A stretch of 64,000 nt of DNA. It comes from Pseudomonas sp. G34. GTDB taxonomy: Bacteria; Pseudomonadota; Gammaproteobacteria; Pseudomonadales; Pseudomonadaceae. The position numbers and the translations under genes were made by a program. Below are positions 39,816 to 48,820 of this stretch, in pieces. The notes under the pieces were generated by a model, which had not been told where the DNA came from, made no database searches, and saw nothing but the letters and a program-made list of their open reading frames with translations. Each line of letters begins with the position of its first letter. Within the stretch, counting starts at the first letter, position 1. The stretch covers positions 248,001 through 312,000 of the forward strand of contig NZ_JAVHZV010000030.1 of assembly GCF_031119625.1 (NCBI RefSeq), given 5' to 3'.

Positions 39816-40058
39816 ATGAAGAACCTGTTCTTCTTCGACGCGATGCTCACCCCGAAAATCATCACCTTCGTCTACTGGCTGATGCTGCTCAGCGTGGTGG
39901 TGAGCAGCGTGACCATGATGTTCGGCGCCTATGGCAGTTTCCTCGGCGGCCTGGGCACCCTGATCGGCGGCGCCATCGGCGCGCGCATCGGCTGCGAGCT
40001 GATGATCGTGCTGTTCAAGATCCACGAGAACCTGCAGAAGATCGCCAACCGCCCCTGA
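39816..40058 (+). CDS. DUF4282-like small membrane protein
   Basis: 80 residues with GGAG upstream. Two membrane segments (about 16-36 and 40-58) joined by a glycine-rich turn, then RIGCELMIVLFKIHENLQ, the family pattern. Function unknown. Confidence 0.75.
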   Translation: MKNLFFFDAMLTPKIITFVYWLMLLSVVVSSVTMMFGAYGSFLGGLGTLIGGAIGARIGCELMIVLFKIHENLQKIANRP

Positions 40059-40085
40059 CCCCTGGCGCAGCTCAGGCGACTCGGT

Positions 40086-40709
40086 TCAGCGCTGGATCGC
40101 CTGCCAGGCGCTGACGAAGGCGGCCGCATTGCGCGCCACCTCGGCGGCCCCCATGCCGGGCTTGTACAGCGCCGAGCCCAGCCCGAAGCCACTGGCGCCA
40201 GCATCCATGTAGGGCGCCATGTTAGTCGGCGTGATGCCGCCCACCGGCAACAACGCGATGTCCCTGGCGAACACCGCGCGCCAGGCCTTGACGATCTGCG
40301 GGCTGAACTGCTCGGCCGGAAACAGCTTGAGCACATGGGCGCCCGCTTCCAGCGCAGCGAAGCCTTCACTTGGCGTTGCCACCCCCGGTGCGCTGAACAC
40401 CCCCAGCTTGCGGCTCGCCTGAATCACCTGCGCATTGCAGTTCGGCGAGACGATCAGCCGACCACCGGCCTGGGCCACTTCCTCGACCTGCTGAACACTG
40501 AGCACCGTGCCCGCACCGATCAGTGCACGATCACCCAACTCGGCCGCCAGCAGGCTGATGCTGTGCAGCGGCTCGGGCGAGTTCAGCGGAATCTCGATGG
40601 CTCGAAAACCGGCCTCGTAGAGCGCCCGCCCCACGGGCACGATTTCCTGGGGGGTTACGCCACGCAGGATGGCGATCAGCGGCAGCTGCTGCAGGTATGA
40701 ATCGGACAT
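40086..40709 (-). CDS. dgoA: 2-dehydro-3-deoxy-6-phosphogalactonate aldolase
   Basis: Cleaves KDPGal to pyruvate and glyceraldehyde 3-phosphate in the De Ley-Doudoroff galactose pathway. 207 residues, KDPG/KDPGal aldolase fold, closer in motif to DgoA than to Eda: PLIAILRGVTP, EIPLNSP with catalytic Glu39, and the Schiff-base Lys128 in HVLKLFPAEQF. Other dgo genes (dgoK, dgoD, transporter) are absent; the only partner is an upstream IclR regulator, so the pathway is incomplete here. Confidence 0.85.
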   Translation of the reverse strand: MSDSYLQQLPLIAILRGVTPQEIVPVGRALYEAGFRAIEIPLNSPEPLHSISLLAAELGDRALIGAGTVLSVQQVEEVAQAGGRLIVSPNCNAQVIQASRKLGVFSAPGVATPSEGFAALEAGAHVLKLFPAEQFSPQIVKAWRAVFARDIALLPVGGITPTNMAPYMDAGASGFGLGSALYKPGMGAAEVARNAAAFVSAWQAIQR

Positions 40710-40769
40710 TGTTGGCCCTCCTCGGGGCGTGATGGTGTCCTGGTGACAGGCATCGCCAGACCGTTCAGG

Positions 40770-41531
40770 TCATGATGATCGCCAGCCCAGTTCGGCCGAG
40801 ATGGCGTGCGCACAGGCAACCACTGCGGGTCCCAGGGCCTGTACGCGAACTTCCGGCATGTAGGGCACGGCGCTGGCGACGCTCAGGGCCGCGACGATCT
40901 GCCCACCGGCTTCCCGTATCGGCGCGGCGACGCAGCGAATGCCCAGCTCGTTCTCCTCGAGATCGACGCTGAAGCCACCCCGGGCGTAATCACTCATCTG
41001 CTCGCGGAAGCGCGTCCAGGACAGGCCATCGGCCTGCTGGTAGAGCGCCAGCCATTCGCTTTCCGACAGGTCGAGCATCAGCGACTTGCCGATACCGGTC
41101 AGCGCCAGCGGCATGCGCAGGCCGATACGCGAGCGCATTTCCAGGCCACGGCTGCCCGGCAACTTGTCGATGTACAACACCTCGGCGCCGTCACGCACGC
41201 CCAGGTGCACGGTATCCTGGGTGTGCCGCGCCAGGTGTTCGAGGTGCGGATGTGCCCGCTTCGCCAGCGGCATCTGCGCGCGAGCCTGGTAGCCGAGCTC
41301 GATGAGCCTGGGGCCGAGCTGATAGCCGCCGCTGCTGCCGCCCAGGGCGCGCAGATAACCGGCCTGCACCAGGGCGGCGATCAGTCGATGGGTGGTGCTG
41401 CGTGTACAGCCGATGGTCGCGCCGATGTCGGCCAGGCTGCTGGCACCCTGGGCCACGGCATCGAGGACGGCGAGTCCGCGAAACAGTGCCTGGGCCCCCG
41501 CGGGTGCCGGCTTGTCGTAAGGTTCTAGCAT
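40770..41531 (-). CDS. IclR-family transcriptional regulator
   Basis: 253 residues from ATG at 41531 with GGAG upstream. The N-terminal winged helix (about 15-80; GCTRSTTHRLIAALVQAGYL) and C-terminal effector domain (about 95-250, with TGIGKSLMLDLSE) are standard. It lies 60 bases upstream of dgoA on the same strand, so it likely controls dgoA; the effector may be galactonate or a derivative (inference). Confidence 0.88.
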   Translation of the reverse strand: MLEPYDKPAPAGAQALFRGLAVLDAVAQGASSLADIGATIGCTRSTTHRLIAALVQAGYLRALGGSSGGYQLGPRLIELGYQARAQMPLAKRAHPHLEHLARHTQDTVHLGVRDGAEVLYIDKLPGSRGLEMRSRIGLRMPLALTGIGKSLMLDLSESEWLALYQQADGLSWTRFREQMSDYARGGFSVDLEENELGIRCVAAPIREAGGQIVAALSVASAVPYMPEVRVQALGPAVVACAHAISAELGWRSS

Positions 41532-41692
41532 GGCGTTCTCCAGGCCAGTGACTGTAGCCGCGCCGCGGGCAATTCTCAACATGAGAAACAGACTCCCATA
41601 TTTCGGGAGCTACGCCGTGCGGCAATTGTGCATGGCCAGCACCCGGCTGCCCTGTCTACACTGGCCACTTTCCACCGACCCTGGACTGCCCC

Positions 41693-41968
41693 ATGAGTAC
41701 CGCCGACGAGCATGACGACGACAGCTTCACCGAGAACACCCTGGTGCAGGCCATCGAGAACCAGCTGGAATCCGGCGAGCCGGCGTTTGCCCAGGCGGTG
41801 CTGAACAAGCTGACGCTGATCGGCCATGAGCGGGAGGAGAGCGTGGAGATGATGGCCATGGTGCTGGCTCACGAAGTGGATGCCATGCTGCGCGAGGATC
41901 GCCCGTTCGATGCCGAGCGCTACGAGCAACTGCTCCGCGCCTTGCCGACGCTGCCCGAGGAAGACTGA
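41693..41968 (+). CDS. conserved hypothetical acidic protein
   Basis: 91 residues, very acidic, no membrane segment; SPENTLVQAIENQLE-type start and DAERYEQLLRALP end. It matches a small protein conserved at this position before cyaA in Pseudomonas. No function known. Weak Shine-Dalgarno. Confidence 0.65.
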   Translation: MSTADEHDDDSFTENTLVQAIENQLESGEPAFAQAVLNKLTLIGHEREESVEMMAMVLAHEVDAMLREDRPFDAERYEQLLRALPTLPEED

Positions 41969-42067
41969 CCGCGGCGAACTGCCGCCCGTTTGACTACACT
42001 GGGTCTGCGGGATGACCCCGCGAGCCACGGCCCACGCCGTACACCACAACAACAGGCAGGAGTCACC

Positions 42068-42313
42068 ATGGTCTTTAATGCCGATCTGGTCGCCGAACTG
42101 GAAATTCTTTTGCTGTTCAACCTGGACAATGGCCAGGAGGGCCTGAAGATTCACCACGACGCCGCCTCGTCCGCGGTCGCCGCTGCCGGGCGCCTGCACG
42201 AGAAAGCGTTGATCACCCTTCCCGATGGCGGCTATCTGACCCGCCTCGGCCATGAAGCCGCCGAGCACGCACAAAGCCTGAAAACCATTCTCACCACCGC
42301 CCAGCCACGCTGA
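42068..42313 (+). CDS. TIGR02647-like small protein
   Basis: 81 residues from ATG at 42068 with AGGAG upstream. Predicted helical with a winged-helix look (ITLPDGGYLTRLGHEAAEHA); conserved in Pseudomonas and relatives. Function unknown. A 9-bp stem hairpin follows the stop (42326-42348). Confidence 0.7.
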   Translation: MVFNADLVAELEILLLFNLDNGQEGLKIHHDAASSAVAAAGRLHEKALITLPDGGYLTRLGHEAAEHAQSLKTILTTAQPR

Positions 42314-42325
42314 ACGCCTGATCGT

Positions 42326-42348
42326 GCCTGCCGCATCAGGCGGCAGGC
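42326..42348. other. hairpin before cyaA
   Basis: GCCTGCCGC-ATCAG-GCGGCAGGC, a perfect 9-bp stem without a U-tract, 13 bases after the TIGR02647-like stop. Confidence 0.4.
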
Positions 42349-42417
42349 CTCTCGGCGGCCATTGCGAGCGGGCGTGCGGCGCCTGTAGGCTTGCTCATCA
42401 CCCGGCCGAGTCCGAGC

Positions 42418-45258
42418 ATGACGCGCCACCTTCCCCTGCGACCCGATATCGATGACGGCATCGACCGCAAGGTGCTGACGCAACTGCGCGCGCGCTTCAT
42501 GCGCATCAACCACGGCCGTCTGCAGCGCGCCATGCAGGCGCTGTCGAGTCGCCAGCAACGGGTGCTGACGCTGTTGCCGCTGCTGCTTCACGTCAATCAT
42601 CCGTTGCTGCCAGGCTACGTGTCGGCGCAGGCGCCGGCCGGGCTGGCCCATTTCGAACCAACTGCCGAACTGCTGGCCGAAGCCCAGCGGCTGACCCGCT
42701 CCTTCGCCTACAAGCCGCCGCGCGCGCCAGCGCCGACGCCCATCCACGGCCTGTTTCTGATGGGCAGCCTGGGTACCCTGGCCCAGGCCGAGCAGAGCGA
42801 CATGGACCTGTGGGTCTGCCACGCCAGCGAACTCGACGAGGGCGAGCGCGAAGCCCTGCGCCGCAAGTGCGACCTGCTGCAGAGCTGGGCGGCCAGCCAG
42901 GGCGCCGAGGCGCACTTCTTCCTGATCGACCCCGAGCGCTTTCGCAGCGGCGCACGGGACGCGCGGCTGACCTCGGACGACTGCGGCACCACCCAGCATG
43001 TCCTGCTCCTCGACGAGTTCTACCGCACGGCGATCTGGCTGGCCGGGCGTACGCCGCTGTGGTGGCTGGTGCCGGCTCGCGACGAGCATCGCTATGCCCA
43101 TGTCACCGAGGCCTTGCTGAGCAAGCGTTTCATCCGTGGCGAGGACGTGCTCGACCTTGGCCACCTGGCCCGGGTACCGGCCGGCGAGTTTCTCGGCGCC
43201 GGCATGTGGCAGCTGTTCAAGGGCATCGAATCGCCCTACAAATCGGCGCTCAAGCTGCTGCTCACCGAGGTCTACGCCAGCGAACACCCCGAGGTGCGCT
43301 GCCTGTCGCTGCGTTTCAAGCAGGCGGTCTACGACGGTTTGCTCGACCTCGACGAGCTGGACCCCTACGTGCTGATCTACCGCCGCCTGGAGGAATACCT
43401 GCAGGCGCGCGGCGAAAGCGAGCGCCTGGAACTGGTCAGGCGCTGCCTGTACCTGAAGGTCAACAAGAAGATCAGCAAGCCGCCGCGGCACCGCGAAAAG
43501 AGCTGGCAGCGCCTGCTGCTCGAGCGCCTCACTGGCGAGTGGGGCTGGGGCGAACGCCAGCTGATCCTGCTCGACAGCCGCAGCCAGTGGAAGGTTCGCC
43601 AGGTCAGTACCGAGCGCCAGGCACTGGTCAACGAACTCAATTACAGCTACCGCTTCCTGTCGCGGTTCGCCCGCCATCGTCCCGAGGGCGTGGCGGCCAG
43701 TAACCGTGACCTGGCCGTGCTGGGCCGGCGCCTGTATGCCGCCTTCGAACGGCGGGCCGGCAAGGTGGAATTCATCAACCCGGGCATCGCCCCGGATCTC
43801 GGCGAAGACACCCTGACCCTGGTGCATAACCCCGCGCCCAAAGGTGAGCGCTGGGCCCTGTACAACGGCAGCCTCGGCGCACAGGAATGGCAGGATTTCG
43901 CGCCCCTGCGCCAGGCCCGCAGCCTGATCGAGCTGCTCGCCTGGAGCCACCGCAACGGTGTGATCGACAGTGGCACGCACCTGTCGCTGCACCCGGGCGA
44001 CAGCGACCTCGGCGAGTTCGAGCTCAGCCAGTTGCTCGGCTGCCTGGCGCAAGCCCTGCCGATGCCACTGGCAAGCGTGCCCGAGGCCGCCCTGGCGCGC
44101 CCACGGCGGCCGGTCGAGGAACTACTGCTGATCAACGTCGGCGTCGATCCGCTCAAGCAGCACAGCCAGATGAACCTGCACATGACCAGCGAACGCACCG
44201 ACCCGCTGGGCTATTCGGGCGTGCGCGACAACCTGGTGCTGACGCTGGAGCGGATCACCCTCAACAGCTGGAACGAACTGCTGGTCGAGCGCTACGACGG
44301 CCCCACCGCCCTGCTCGACTGCCTGCGCGCTGTGCTCAACGCGCTGCCGGCCCGCGGCGAGCGCGCCAACCGGCGGGTGCTGTGCTTTTGCCGCAACCGC
44401 GCCGTGACCATCGCCGAACGGGTCGAAAGCCTGCTGAGCGAGCTGACCAAATCGCTCGATAGCGGCGAGCGACAGCGTTATCTACTGCAGATCGCCCGCC
44501 GCTATCACCTGCTCGACCTGGCGCCCGGCAACGTCCGCCACAGCATGCTCGACGATCTGCCTGCGCTGCTCGAACACCTGGCTCAGGATCGCGCCGAGTA
44601 CAGCCCGCTGCGCCTGGACCGCCACGCCCTGGAAGGTGAAGACCTGGCGCTGATCCTCGCGGCCGGGCGCCCGGCGTGCATCCAGGTGTTCTACCGCCTC
44701 GATGAAGCGGACGGCCAGGCGCAGATCAGCGTACTGGACGAATGTGGCGCGCTGTGGCGCAGCCAGGCGCCGTTCCACAACGAAAGCAGCCTGCTGACGC
44801 CACTGCACCGTTTTCTGCAATCGCTGCTGTATCGGCGCGACGCCGCCCAGGCGTTCGAAGCCGCGCAGCAGCCACTGGAGATCTTCTACTACCAGCTGCT
44901 GCCCGCGGCACCGCTACGCGCGCAACGCGTGGAATCGCGCCCGGCACCGCTGCACGATGTGAGCCAGCCGTTCTATGACGTGCAGGCCATCGTCGAGCCG
45001 GGGGGCGGCGCACGCGCCTACGTCAGCCTGTTCTGCAATCATCGGGAGTTTTCCGAGCTCGAGTACGGTGAAAACCTGTTCGCCAGCGTGGCCAGGCACA
45101 TCCTCGCCCAACGCCGCGAAGAGCAGCCCTACCCCTGCTACATCACCGACCTGGATCTGTCCGCACTGCTCGGCGGGCGACAGCCCTCGGTGGTGCATTA
45201 CCTGCGCTACAAGACCAGCCTTGAAGAGGCGCTGAACAGCGCACTGCGTACCCTGTAA
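42418..45258 (+). CDS. cyaA: class I adenylate cyclase
   Basis: Cytoplasmic enzyme making cAMP from ATP; in Pseudomonas it feeds Vfr signalling together with CyaB. 946 residues from ATG at 42418, preferred over an upstream TTG. The catalytic N-terminal half has the nucleotidyltransferase-type motif GSLGTLAQAEQSDMDLW; the rest is the class I regulatory region. Located beside rnk and the lysA cluster, as in other pseudomonads. Confidence 0.93.
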   Translation: MTRHLPLRPDIDDGIDRKVLTQLRARFMRINHGRLQRAMQALSSRQQRVLTLLPLLLHVNHPLLPGYVSAQAPAGLAHFEPTAELLAEAQRLTRSFAYKPPRAPAPTPIHGLFLMGSLGTLAQAEQSDMDLWVCHASELDEGEREALRRKCDLLQSWAASQGAEAHFFLIDPERFRSGARDARLTSDDCGTTQHVLLLDEFYRTAIWLAGRTPLWWLVPARDEHRYAHVTEALLSKRFIRGEDVLDLGHLARVPAGEFLGAGMWQLFKGIESPYKSALKLLLTEVYASEHPEVRCLSLRFKQAVYDGLLDLDELDPYVLIYRRLEEYLQARGESERLELVRRCLYLKVNKKISKPPRHREKSWQRLLLERLTGEWGWGERQLILLDSRSQWKVRQVSTERQALVNELNYSYRFLSRFARHRPEGVAASNRDLAVLGRRLYAAFERRAGKVEFINPGIAPDLGEDTLTLVHNPAPKGERWALYNGSLGAQEWQDFAPLRQARSLIELLAWSHRNGVIDSGTHLSLHPGDSDLGEFELSQLLGCLAQALPMPLASVPEAALARPRRPVEELLLINVGVDPLKQHSQMNLHMTSERTDPLGYSGVRDNLVLTLERITLNSWNELLVERYDGPTALLDCLRAVLNALPARGERANRRVLCFCRNRAVTIAERVESLLSELTKSLDSGERQRYLLQIARRYHLLDLAPGNVRHSMLDDLPALLEHLAQDRAEYSPLRLDRHALEGEDLALILAAGRPACIQVFYRLDEADGQAQISVLDECGALWRSQAPFHNESSLLTPLHRFLQSLLYRRDAAQAFEAAQQPLEIFYYQLLPAAPLRAQRVESRPAPLHDVSQPFYDVQAIVEPGGGARAYVSLFCNHREFSELEYGENLFASVARHILAQRREEQPYPCYITDLDLSALLGGRQPSVVHYLRYKTSLEEALNSALRTL

Positions 45259-45311
45259 CCGCTTGCCGGGTGCAAGACGGCGGGCCGCCACGCTTGGCCC
45301 GATGACAGACG

Positions 45312-45337
45312 ACTGGCTCGGCAGGGGGCCGAGCCAG
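45312..45337. other. hairpin between convergent cyaA and rnk
   Basis: CTGGCTCGGC/GCCGAGCCAG, a perfect 10-bp stem with a 5-base G-rich loop, without U-tract on either strand. It may limit read-through between convergent genes. Confidence 0.45.
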
Positions 45338-45352
45338 GTACCGCAAACAGCC

Positions 45353-45760
45353 TCAGCGAGTGTATTCGCCAGCGGCCTCCGGTTGGTATTCGACTGCCAG
45401 CAGGGTCAGCTTGAGCACCTTGCCGCCAGGTACCGGCCAGTCGATATGCTGGCCAACGCTGAGGCCCAGCAGAGCCGCACCCACCGGCGCAAGGATCGAT
45501 ACCTTGCCTTCACCGCCGGCGTCCTGGGGGTAGACCAGGGTCAGGTGGTAGTCCTTGCCACTTCCTTCCTCGCGGCAATGCACGCGCGAATTCATGGTCA
45601 CCACCCCGGCCGGAATCTGGTCGTGGCCGACCACCTCGGCGCGATCCAGCTCGGCCTGCAAGGCCTCGGCGGTCGGCCCGAAATCATCGAGGCCGTCGAG
45701 CAACTGCTCCAGGCGCTGCAGATCGAGGCGGGTAATGGTGATGGACGTTGTACTGGCCAT
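45353..45760 (-). CDS. rnk: nucleoside diphosphate kinase regulator Rnk
   Basis: 135 residues from ATG at 45760. N-terminal helical hairpin (ITRLDLQRLEQLLDGL) and C-terminal FKBP-like GreA/GreB domain (VTMNSRV, SILAPVGAALLG). Rnk binds RNA polymerase and affects nucleoside diphosphate kinase and alginate traits. AAAGGAG lies rather far (13 bases) from this ATG, so the start could be slightly different. Confidence 0.9.
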   Translation of the reverse strand: MASTTSITITRLDLQRLEQLLDGLDDFGPTAEALQAELDRAEVVGHDQIPAGVVTMNSRVHCREEGSGKDYHLTLVYPQDAGGEGKVSILAPVGAALLGLSVGQHIDWPVPGGKVLKLTLLAVEYQPEAAGEYTR

Positions 45761-45788
45761 GGTGCGGGCATATCTCCTTTGCTGGACG

Positions 45789-45826
45789 CCAAAAAAGCAA
45801 AACCCCATCGAGAAGACGGGGTTTTT
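45789..45826 (-). terminator. terminator of cyaY-DUF1289 transcript
   Basis: CCCC/GGGG stem with inner pairs and AAAA/TTTTT flanks; on the minus strand the tail is TTTTGCTTTTTT. It lies between the DUF1289 stop and the rnk start. Confidence 0.75.
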
Positions 45827-45892
45827 GCAGAAGCTCTTTTTGTAGAAGCTGGGCTGACCGTACCACAGCCACCCAAATAAACAAGAGCCGGC

Positions 45893-46099
45893 TCAGCCGA
45901 GCGCCAGACGCTGCTCGGCCAGGGCGCGAATAACCCGCCGGCGCTCATCGCTGGCCTGGCCCCATTCGAGGATTTCCGCCAGCAGGCGCCCACAGCCCAG
46001 GCAGCGCTCGGCCTCGTTCAGGCAGCAACGCCGCCGACAGGGCGAGGCGACAAGCGCGCCAGCCTGGCGCGGCTCAGCGCCAGCTACTTCAGATGTCAT
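45893..46099 (-). CDS. DUF1289 Cys-rich small protein
   Basis: 68 residues from ATG at 46099. Cysteines in ASPCRRRCC and RCLGCGR form the DUF1289 signature, likely a metal or Fe-S site. The start overlaps the cyaY 3' end by 11 bases, so the pair is coupled; the link to the frataxin gene suggests an iron context (inference). Confidence 0.75.
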   Translation of the reverse strand: MTSEVAGAEPRQAGALVASPCRRRCCLNEAERCLGCGRLLAEILEWGQASDERRRVIRALAEQRLALG

Positions 46100-46421
46100 C
46101 GAACTCGAGGCTGGCGCCCGACTGCTCGGCAACGATGCGCTCGAGCATTTCGCTGAGCAGCTCATCGCTGCTGTCACAGATCCAGCGCTGGTTGTCCTCG
46201 TCGTAGTCGAAGTGGAAACCACCGGAGCGGGCCGCCAGCCACAGCTGACGCAGCGCCGGCTGGCGGCTGAAGATCAATTGCGAGCCATTGTCGAAGCGCA
46301 CCGTCAGCACGCCCGCGGAGTTCTCCAGGTCGATGTCCAGGTCGCTGTCGTCGAAGATGTCTTCGAGCGCCTGCTGCAGTGCATCGACCAGATCGTGGAA
46401 ACGGGCTTCGCTCAAACTCAT
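46089..46421 (-). CDS. cyaY: frataxin homologue CyaY
   Basis: Iron-binding regulator of Fe-S cluster assembly at IscS, 110 residues. The first helix is acidic (EDIFDDSDLDIDLE) and the beta sheet contains GVLTVRFDNGSQLIFSRQ. Shine-Dalgarno GAGG precedes ATG. Divergent from lptM-lysA. Confidence 0.95.
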   Translation of the reverse strand: MSLSEARFHDLVDALQQALEDIFDDSDLDIDLENSAGVLTVRFDNGSQLIFSRQPALRQLWLAARSGGFHFDYDEDNQRWICDSSDELLSEMLERIVAEQSGASLEFDDI

Positions 46422-46537
46422 TGCACTTACCTCATAAAAATTCAGCTGCATCGAACCGCCGCAAAATGCGCGCACGCCATTGCCGGCACGCACCAACGGG
46501 CCAGGGCAAAGCCCCGCCGGACGGGAACCCCGGCGCA

Positions 46538-46566
46538 TAGGCAACATGCCGGGGGGTCGGTATACT
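46538..46566 (+). promoter_or_regulatory. candidate promoter of lptM-lysA
   Basis: TAGGCA (46538-46543), 17 bases, TATACT (46561-46566); about 36 bases before the lptM ATG. Good -10, weak -35. Confidence 0.4.
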
Positions 46567-46601
46567 CGGGGGCAATTATGCTTTATTACAAGGATTTGAC
46601 C

Positions 46602-46727
46602 ATGAAGCGGCTGTTCACTGCCCTCATCGCGCTCGTCGCCGTTGCCACCCTGCTCGGCGGCTGCGGCCAGAAAGGCCCTCTGTACCTGCCGGATGATAAC
46701 CAGTCCGCCTCTTCGCAAGACAGATAA
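46602..46727 (+). CDS. lptM: LPS-assembly lipoprotein LptM (LppL)
   Basis: 41-residue lipoprotein with AAGGAT upstream. Signal MKRLFTALIALVAVATLLGGC ends in lipobox LGGC (Cys21), followed by GQKGPLYLP, the hallmark of the LptM/LppL family, which helps LptD folding. It is the usual leader gene of lysA. Confidence 0.9.
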   Translation: MKRLFTALIALVAVATLLGGCGQKGPLYLPDDNQSASSQDR

Positions 46728-46736
46728 GGGCCGCCC

Positions 46737-47984
46737 ATGAACACCTTCGAATACCGCGACGGTTCGCTGTTCGCGGAAGGTGTGGCGTTGTCCGCCATTG
46801 CCCAGCGCTTCGGCACGCCCACCTACGTCTACTCGCGTGCGCACATCGAGGCGCAGTACCGCGGCTATGCCGATGCCCTGGCGGGCACGCCGCACCTGGT
46901 CTGCTTCGCGGTCAAGGCCAACTCCAACATTGGCGTGCTGAACGTGCTGGCACGCCTCGGCGCGGGCTTCGACATCGTCTCCAGCGGTGAGCTGGAGCGC
47001 GTGCTCGCCGCCGGTGGCGAACCGAGCCGCATCGTGTTCTCCGGCGTCGGCAAGAGCCGTGACGACATGCGCCGGGCCCTGGAAGTCGGCGTGCACTGCT
47101 TCAACGTCGAGTCGGGCGTGGAGCTGGAGCGCCTGCAGAAGGTCGCCGCCGCAATGGACGTCAAGGCGCCGGTCTCGCTGCGGGTCAACCCGGACGTGGA
47201 TGCCGGTACCCACCCGTACATCTCCACCGGCCTCAAGGAAAACAAGTTCGGCATCGACATCGAGCAGGCCGAGGCGGTCTACGCCCGCGCAGCCGAGTTG
47301 CCGAACATCGAAGTGATCGGCGTCGATTGCCATATCGGCTCGCAGCTGACCGCGCTGGCCCCCTTCCTCGATGCCCTGGATCGCCTGCTGCTGCTGATCG
47401 ACAAGCTGGCCGCGCGCGGCATCGTCATCAAGCACCTGGACCTGGGCGGCGGCCTCGGCGTGCAGTACCGCGACGAGCAACCGCCGCAGGTCGGCGACTA
47501 CATCGCCGCCGTGCGCAAACGCCTAGCAGGCCGTGACCTGGCCCTGGTGTTCGAGCCGGGGCGCTTCATCGTCGCCAATGGCGGCGTGCTGCTGACCCAG
47601 GTGGAATACCTCAAGCACACCGAGCACAAGGACTTCGCCATCATCGATGCGGCGATGAACGACCTGATCCGCCCGGCCCTGTACCAGGCCTGGATGGACG
47701 TGTCGCCAGTGCAGCCCCGTGAAGGCAAAGCGCGCAACTACGACCTGGTCGGCCCGATCTGCGAGACCGGTGATTTCCTGGCCAAGGATCGTCAGCTGGT
47801 GCTGGAAGAAGGCGACCTGCTGGCCGTACGTTCGGCCGGCGCCTACGGCTTCGTGATGAGTTCCAACTACAACACCCGTGGCCGCGCCGCCGAGGTGATG
47901 GTAGACGGCGAGCAAGCCTTCGAAGTGCGTCGCCGCGAAACCCTGGACGAGCTCTTCGCGGGCGAAAGCCGCCTGCCGGAGTGA
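46737..47984 (+). CDS. lysA: diaminopimelate decarboxylase
   Basis: Final lysine step: meso-DAP to lysine, PLP enzyme. 415 residues. PLP-binding Lys60 in CFAVKANSN; the phosphate loop includes LGGGLGV; catalytic Cys in GPICETGD. It starts 9 bases after lptM and leads the lysA-dapF-DUF484-xerC-HAD run. Confidence 0.97.
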   Translation: MNTFEYRDGSLFAEGVALSAIAQRFGTPTYVYSRAHIEAQYRGYADALAGTPHLVCFAVKANSNIGVLNVLARLGAGFDIVSSGELERVLAAGGEPSRIVFSGVGKSRDDMRRALEVGVHCFNVESGVELERLQKVAAAMDVKAPVSLRVNPDVDAGTHPYISTGLKENKFGIDIEQAEAVYARAAELPNIEVIGVDCHIGSQLTALAPFLDALDRLLLLIDKLAARGIVIKHLDLGGGLGVQYRDEQPPQVGDYIAAVRKRLAGRDLALVFEPGRFIVANGGVLLTQVEYLKHTEHKDFAIIDAAMNDLIRPALYQAWMDVSPVQPREGKARNYDLVGPICETGDFLAKDRQLVLEEGDLLAVRSAGAYGFVMSSNYNTRGRAAEVMVDGEQAFEVRRRETLDELFAGESRLPE

Positions 47985-47989
47985 TGCCC

Positions 47990-48820
47990 ATGTTATTGCG
48001 CTTTACCAAGATGCATGGCCTGGGCAACGACTTCATGGTTCTCGACCTGGTCAGCCAGCATGCCCACATCCAGCCCAAGCACGCCAAGCAGTGGGGCGAC
48101 CGCCACACCGGTGTCGGTTTCGACCAGCTGTTGCTGGTGGAACCACCGCAGCACCCGGACGTGGATTTCCGCTACCGCATCTTCAACGCCGACGGCAGCG
48201 AAGTGGAGCAGTGCGGCAACGGCGCGCGCTGCTTCGCCCGCTTCGTGCTGGACAAGCGCCTGACGGTAAAGAAGCACATCCGTGTGGAAACCAAGGGCGG
48301 CATCATCGAGCTCAACGTGCGCGCCGATGGGCTGATCACCGTGGACATGGGCGCACCGCGCCTGGCGCCCGAGCAGATCCCCTTCCAGGCCGATGCCGAA
48401 GCGTTGAGCTACGCCGTCGACGTCGATGGCCAGAGCCATGAGCTGGCTGCGGTGTCCATGGGCAACCCCCATGCGGTGCTGCGCGTCGATGATGTCGACA
48501 GCGCGCCGGTGCATCAGCTGGGCGCGAAGCTGGAACATCACCCGCGCTTCCCGCAGCGGGTCAATGTCGGCTTCCTGCAGGTTATCGACCGCCAGCGCGC
48601 GCGCCTGCGCGTCTGGGAGCGCGGTGCCGGGGAAACCCAGGCCTGCGGCACCGGCGCCTGCGCCGCAGCCGTCGCGGCCATTCGCCAGGGCTGGATGGAT
48701 TCGCCCGTACAGTTGGAGCTGCCGGGCGGCAAGCTGCACATCGAGTGGGCAGGCCCTGGCCAGCCCGTTATGATGACCGGCCCCGCCGTGCGCGTGTACG
48801 AAGGACAGGTTCGCCTATGA
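47990..48820 (+). CDS. dapF: diaminopimelate epimerase
   Basis: Interconverts LL- and meso-DAP. 276 residues from ATG at 47990; a GTG at 47981 would overlap lysA and is less likely. The cysteine pair is Cys75 in EQCGNGARC and the later cysteine in QACGTGAC. Overlaps the next gene by four bases. Confidence 0.96.
   Translation: MLLRFTKMHGLGNDFMVLDLVSQHAHIQPKHAKQWGDRHTGVGFDQLLLVEPPQHPDVDFRYRIFNADGSEVEQCGNGARCFARFVLDKRLTVKKHIRVETKGGIIELNVRADGLITVDMGAPRLAPEQIPFQADAEALSYAVDVDGQSHELAAVSMGNPHAVLRVDDVDSAPVHQLGAKLEHHPRFPQRVNVGFLQVIDRQRARLRVWERGAGETQACGTGACAAAVAAIRQGWMDSPVQLELPGGKLHIEWAGPGQPVMMTGPAVRVYEGQVRL

Noticed and set aside
42391..42417. TTG start for cyaA
   Set aside because: The ATG at 42418 matches known CyaA N-termini.
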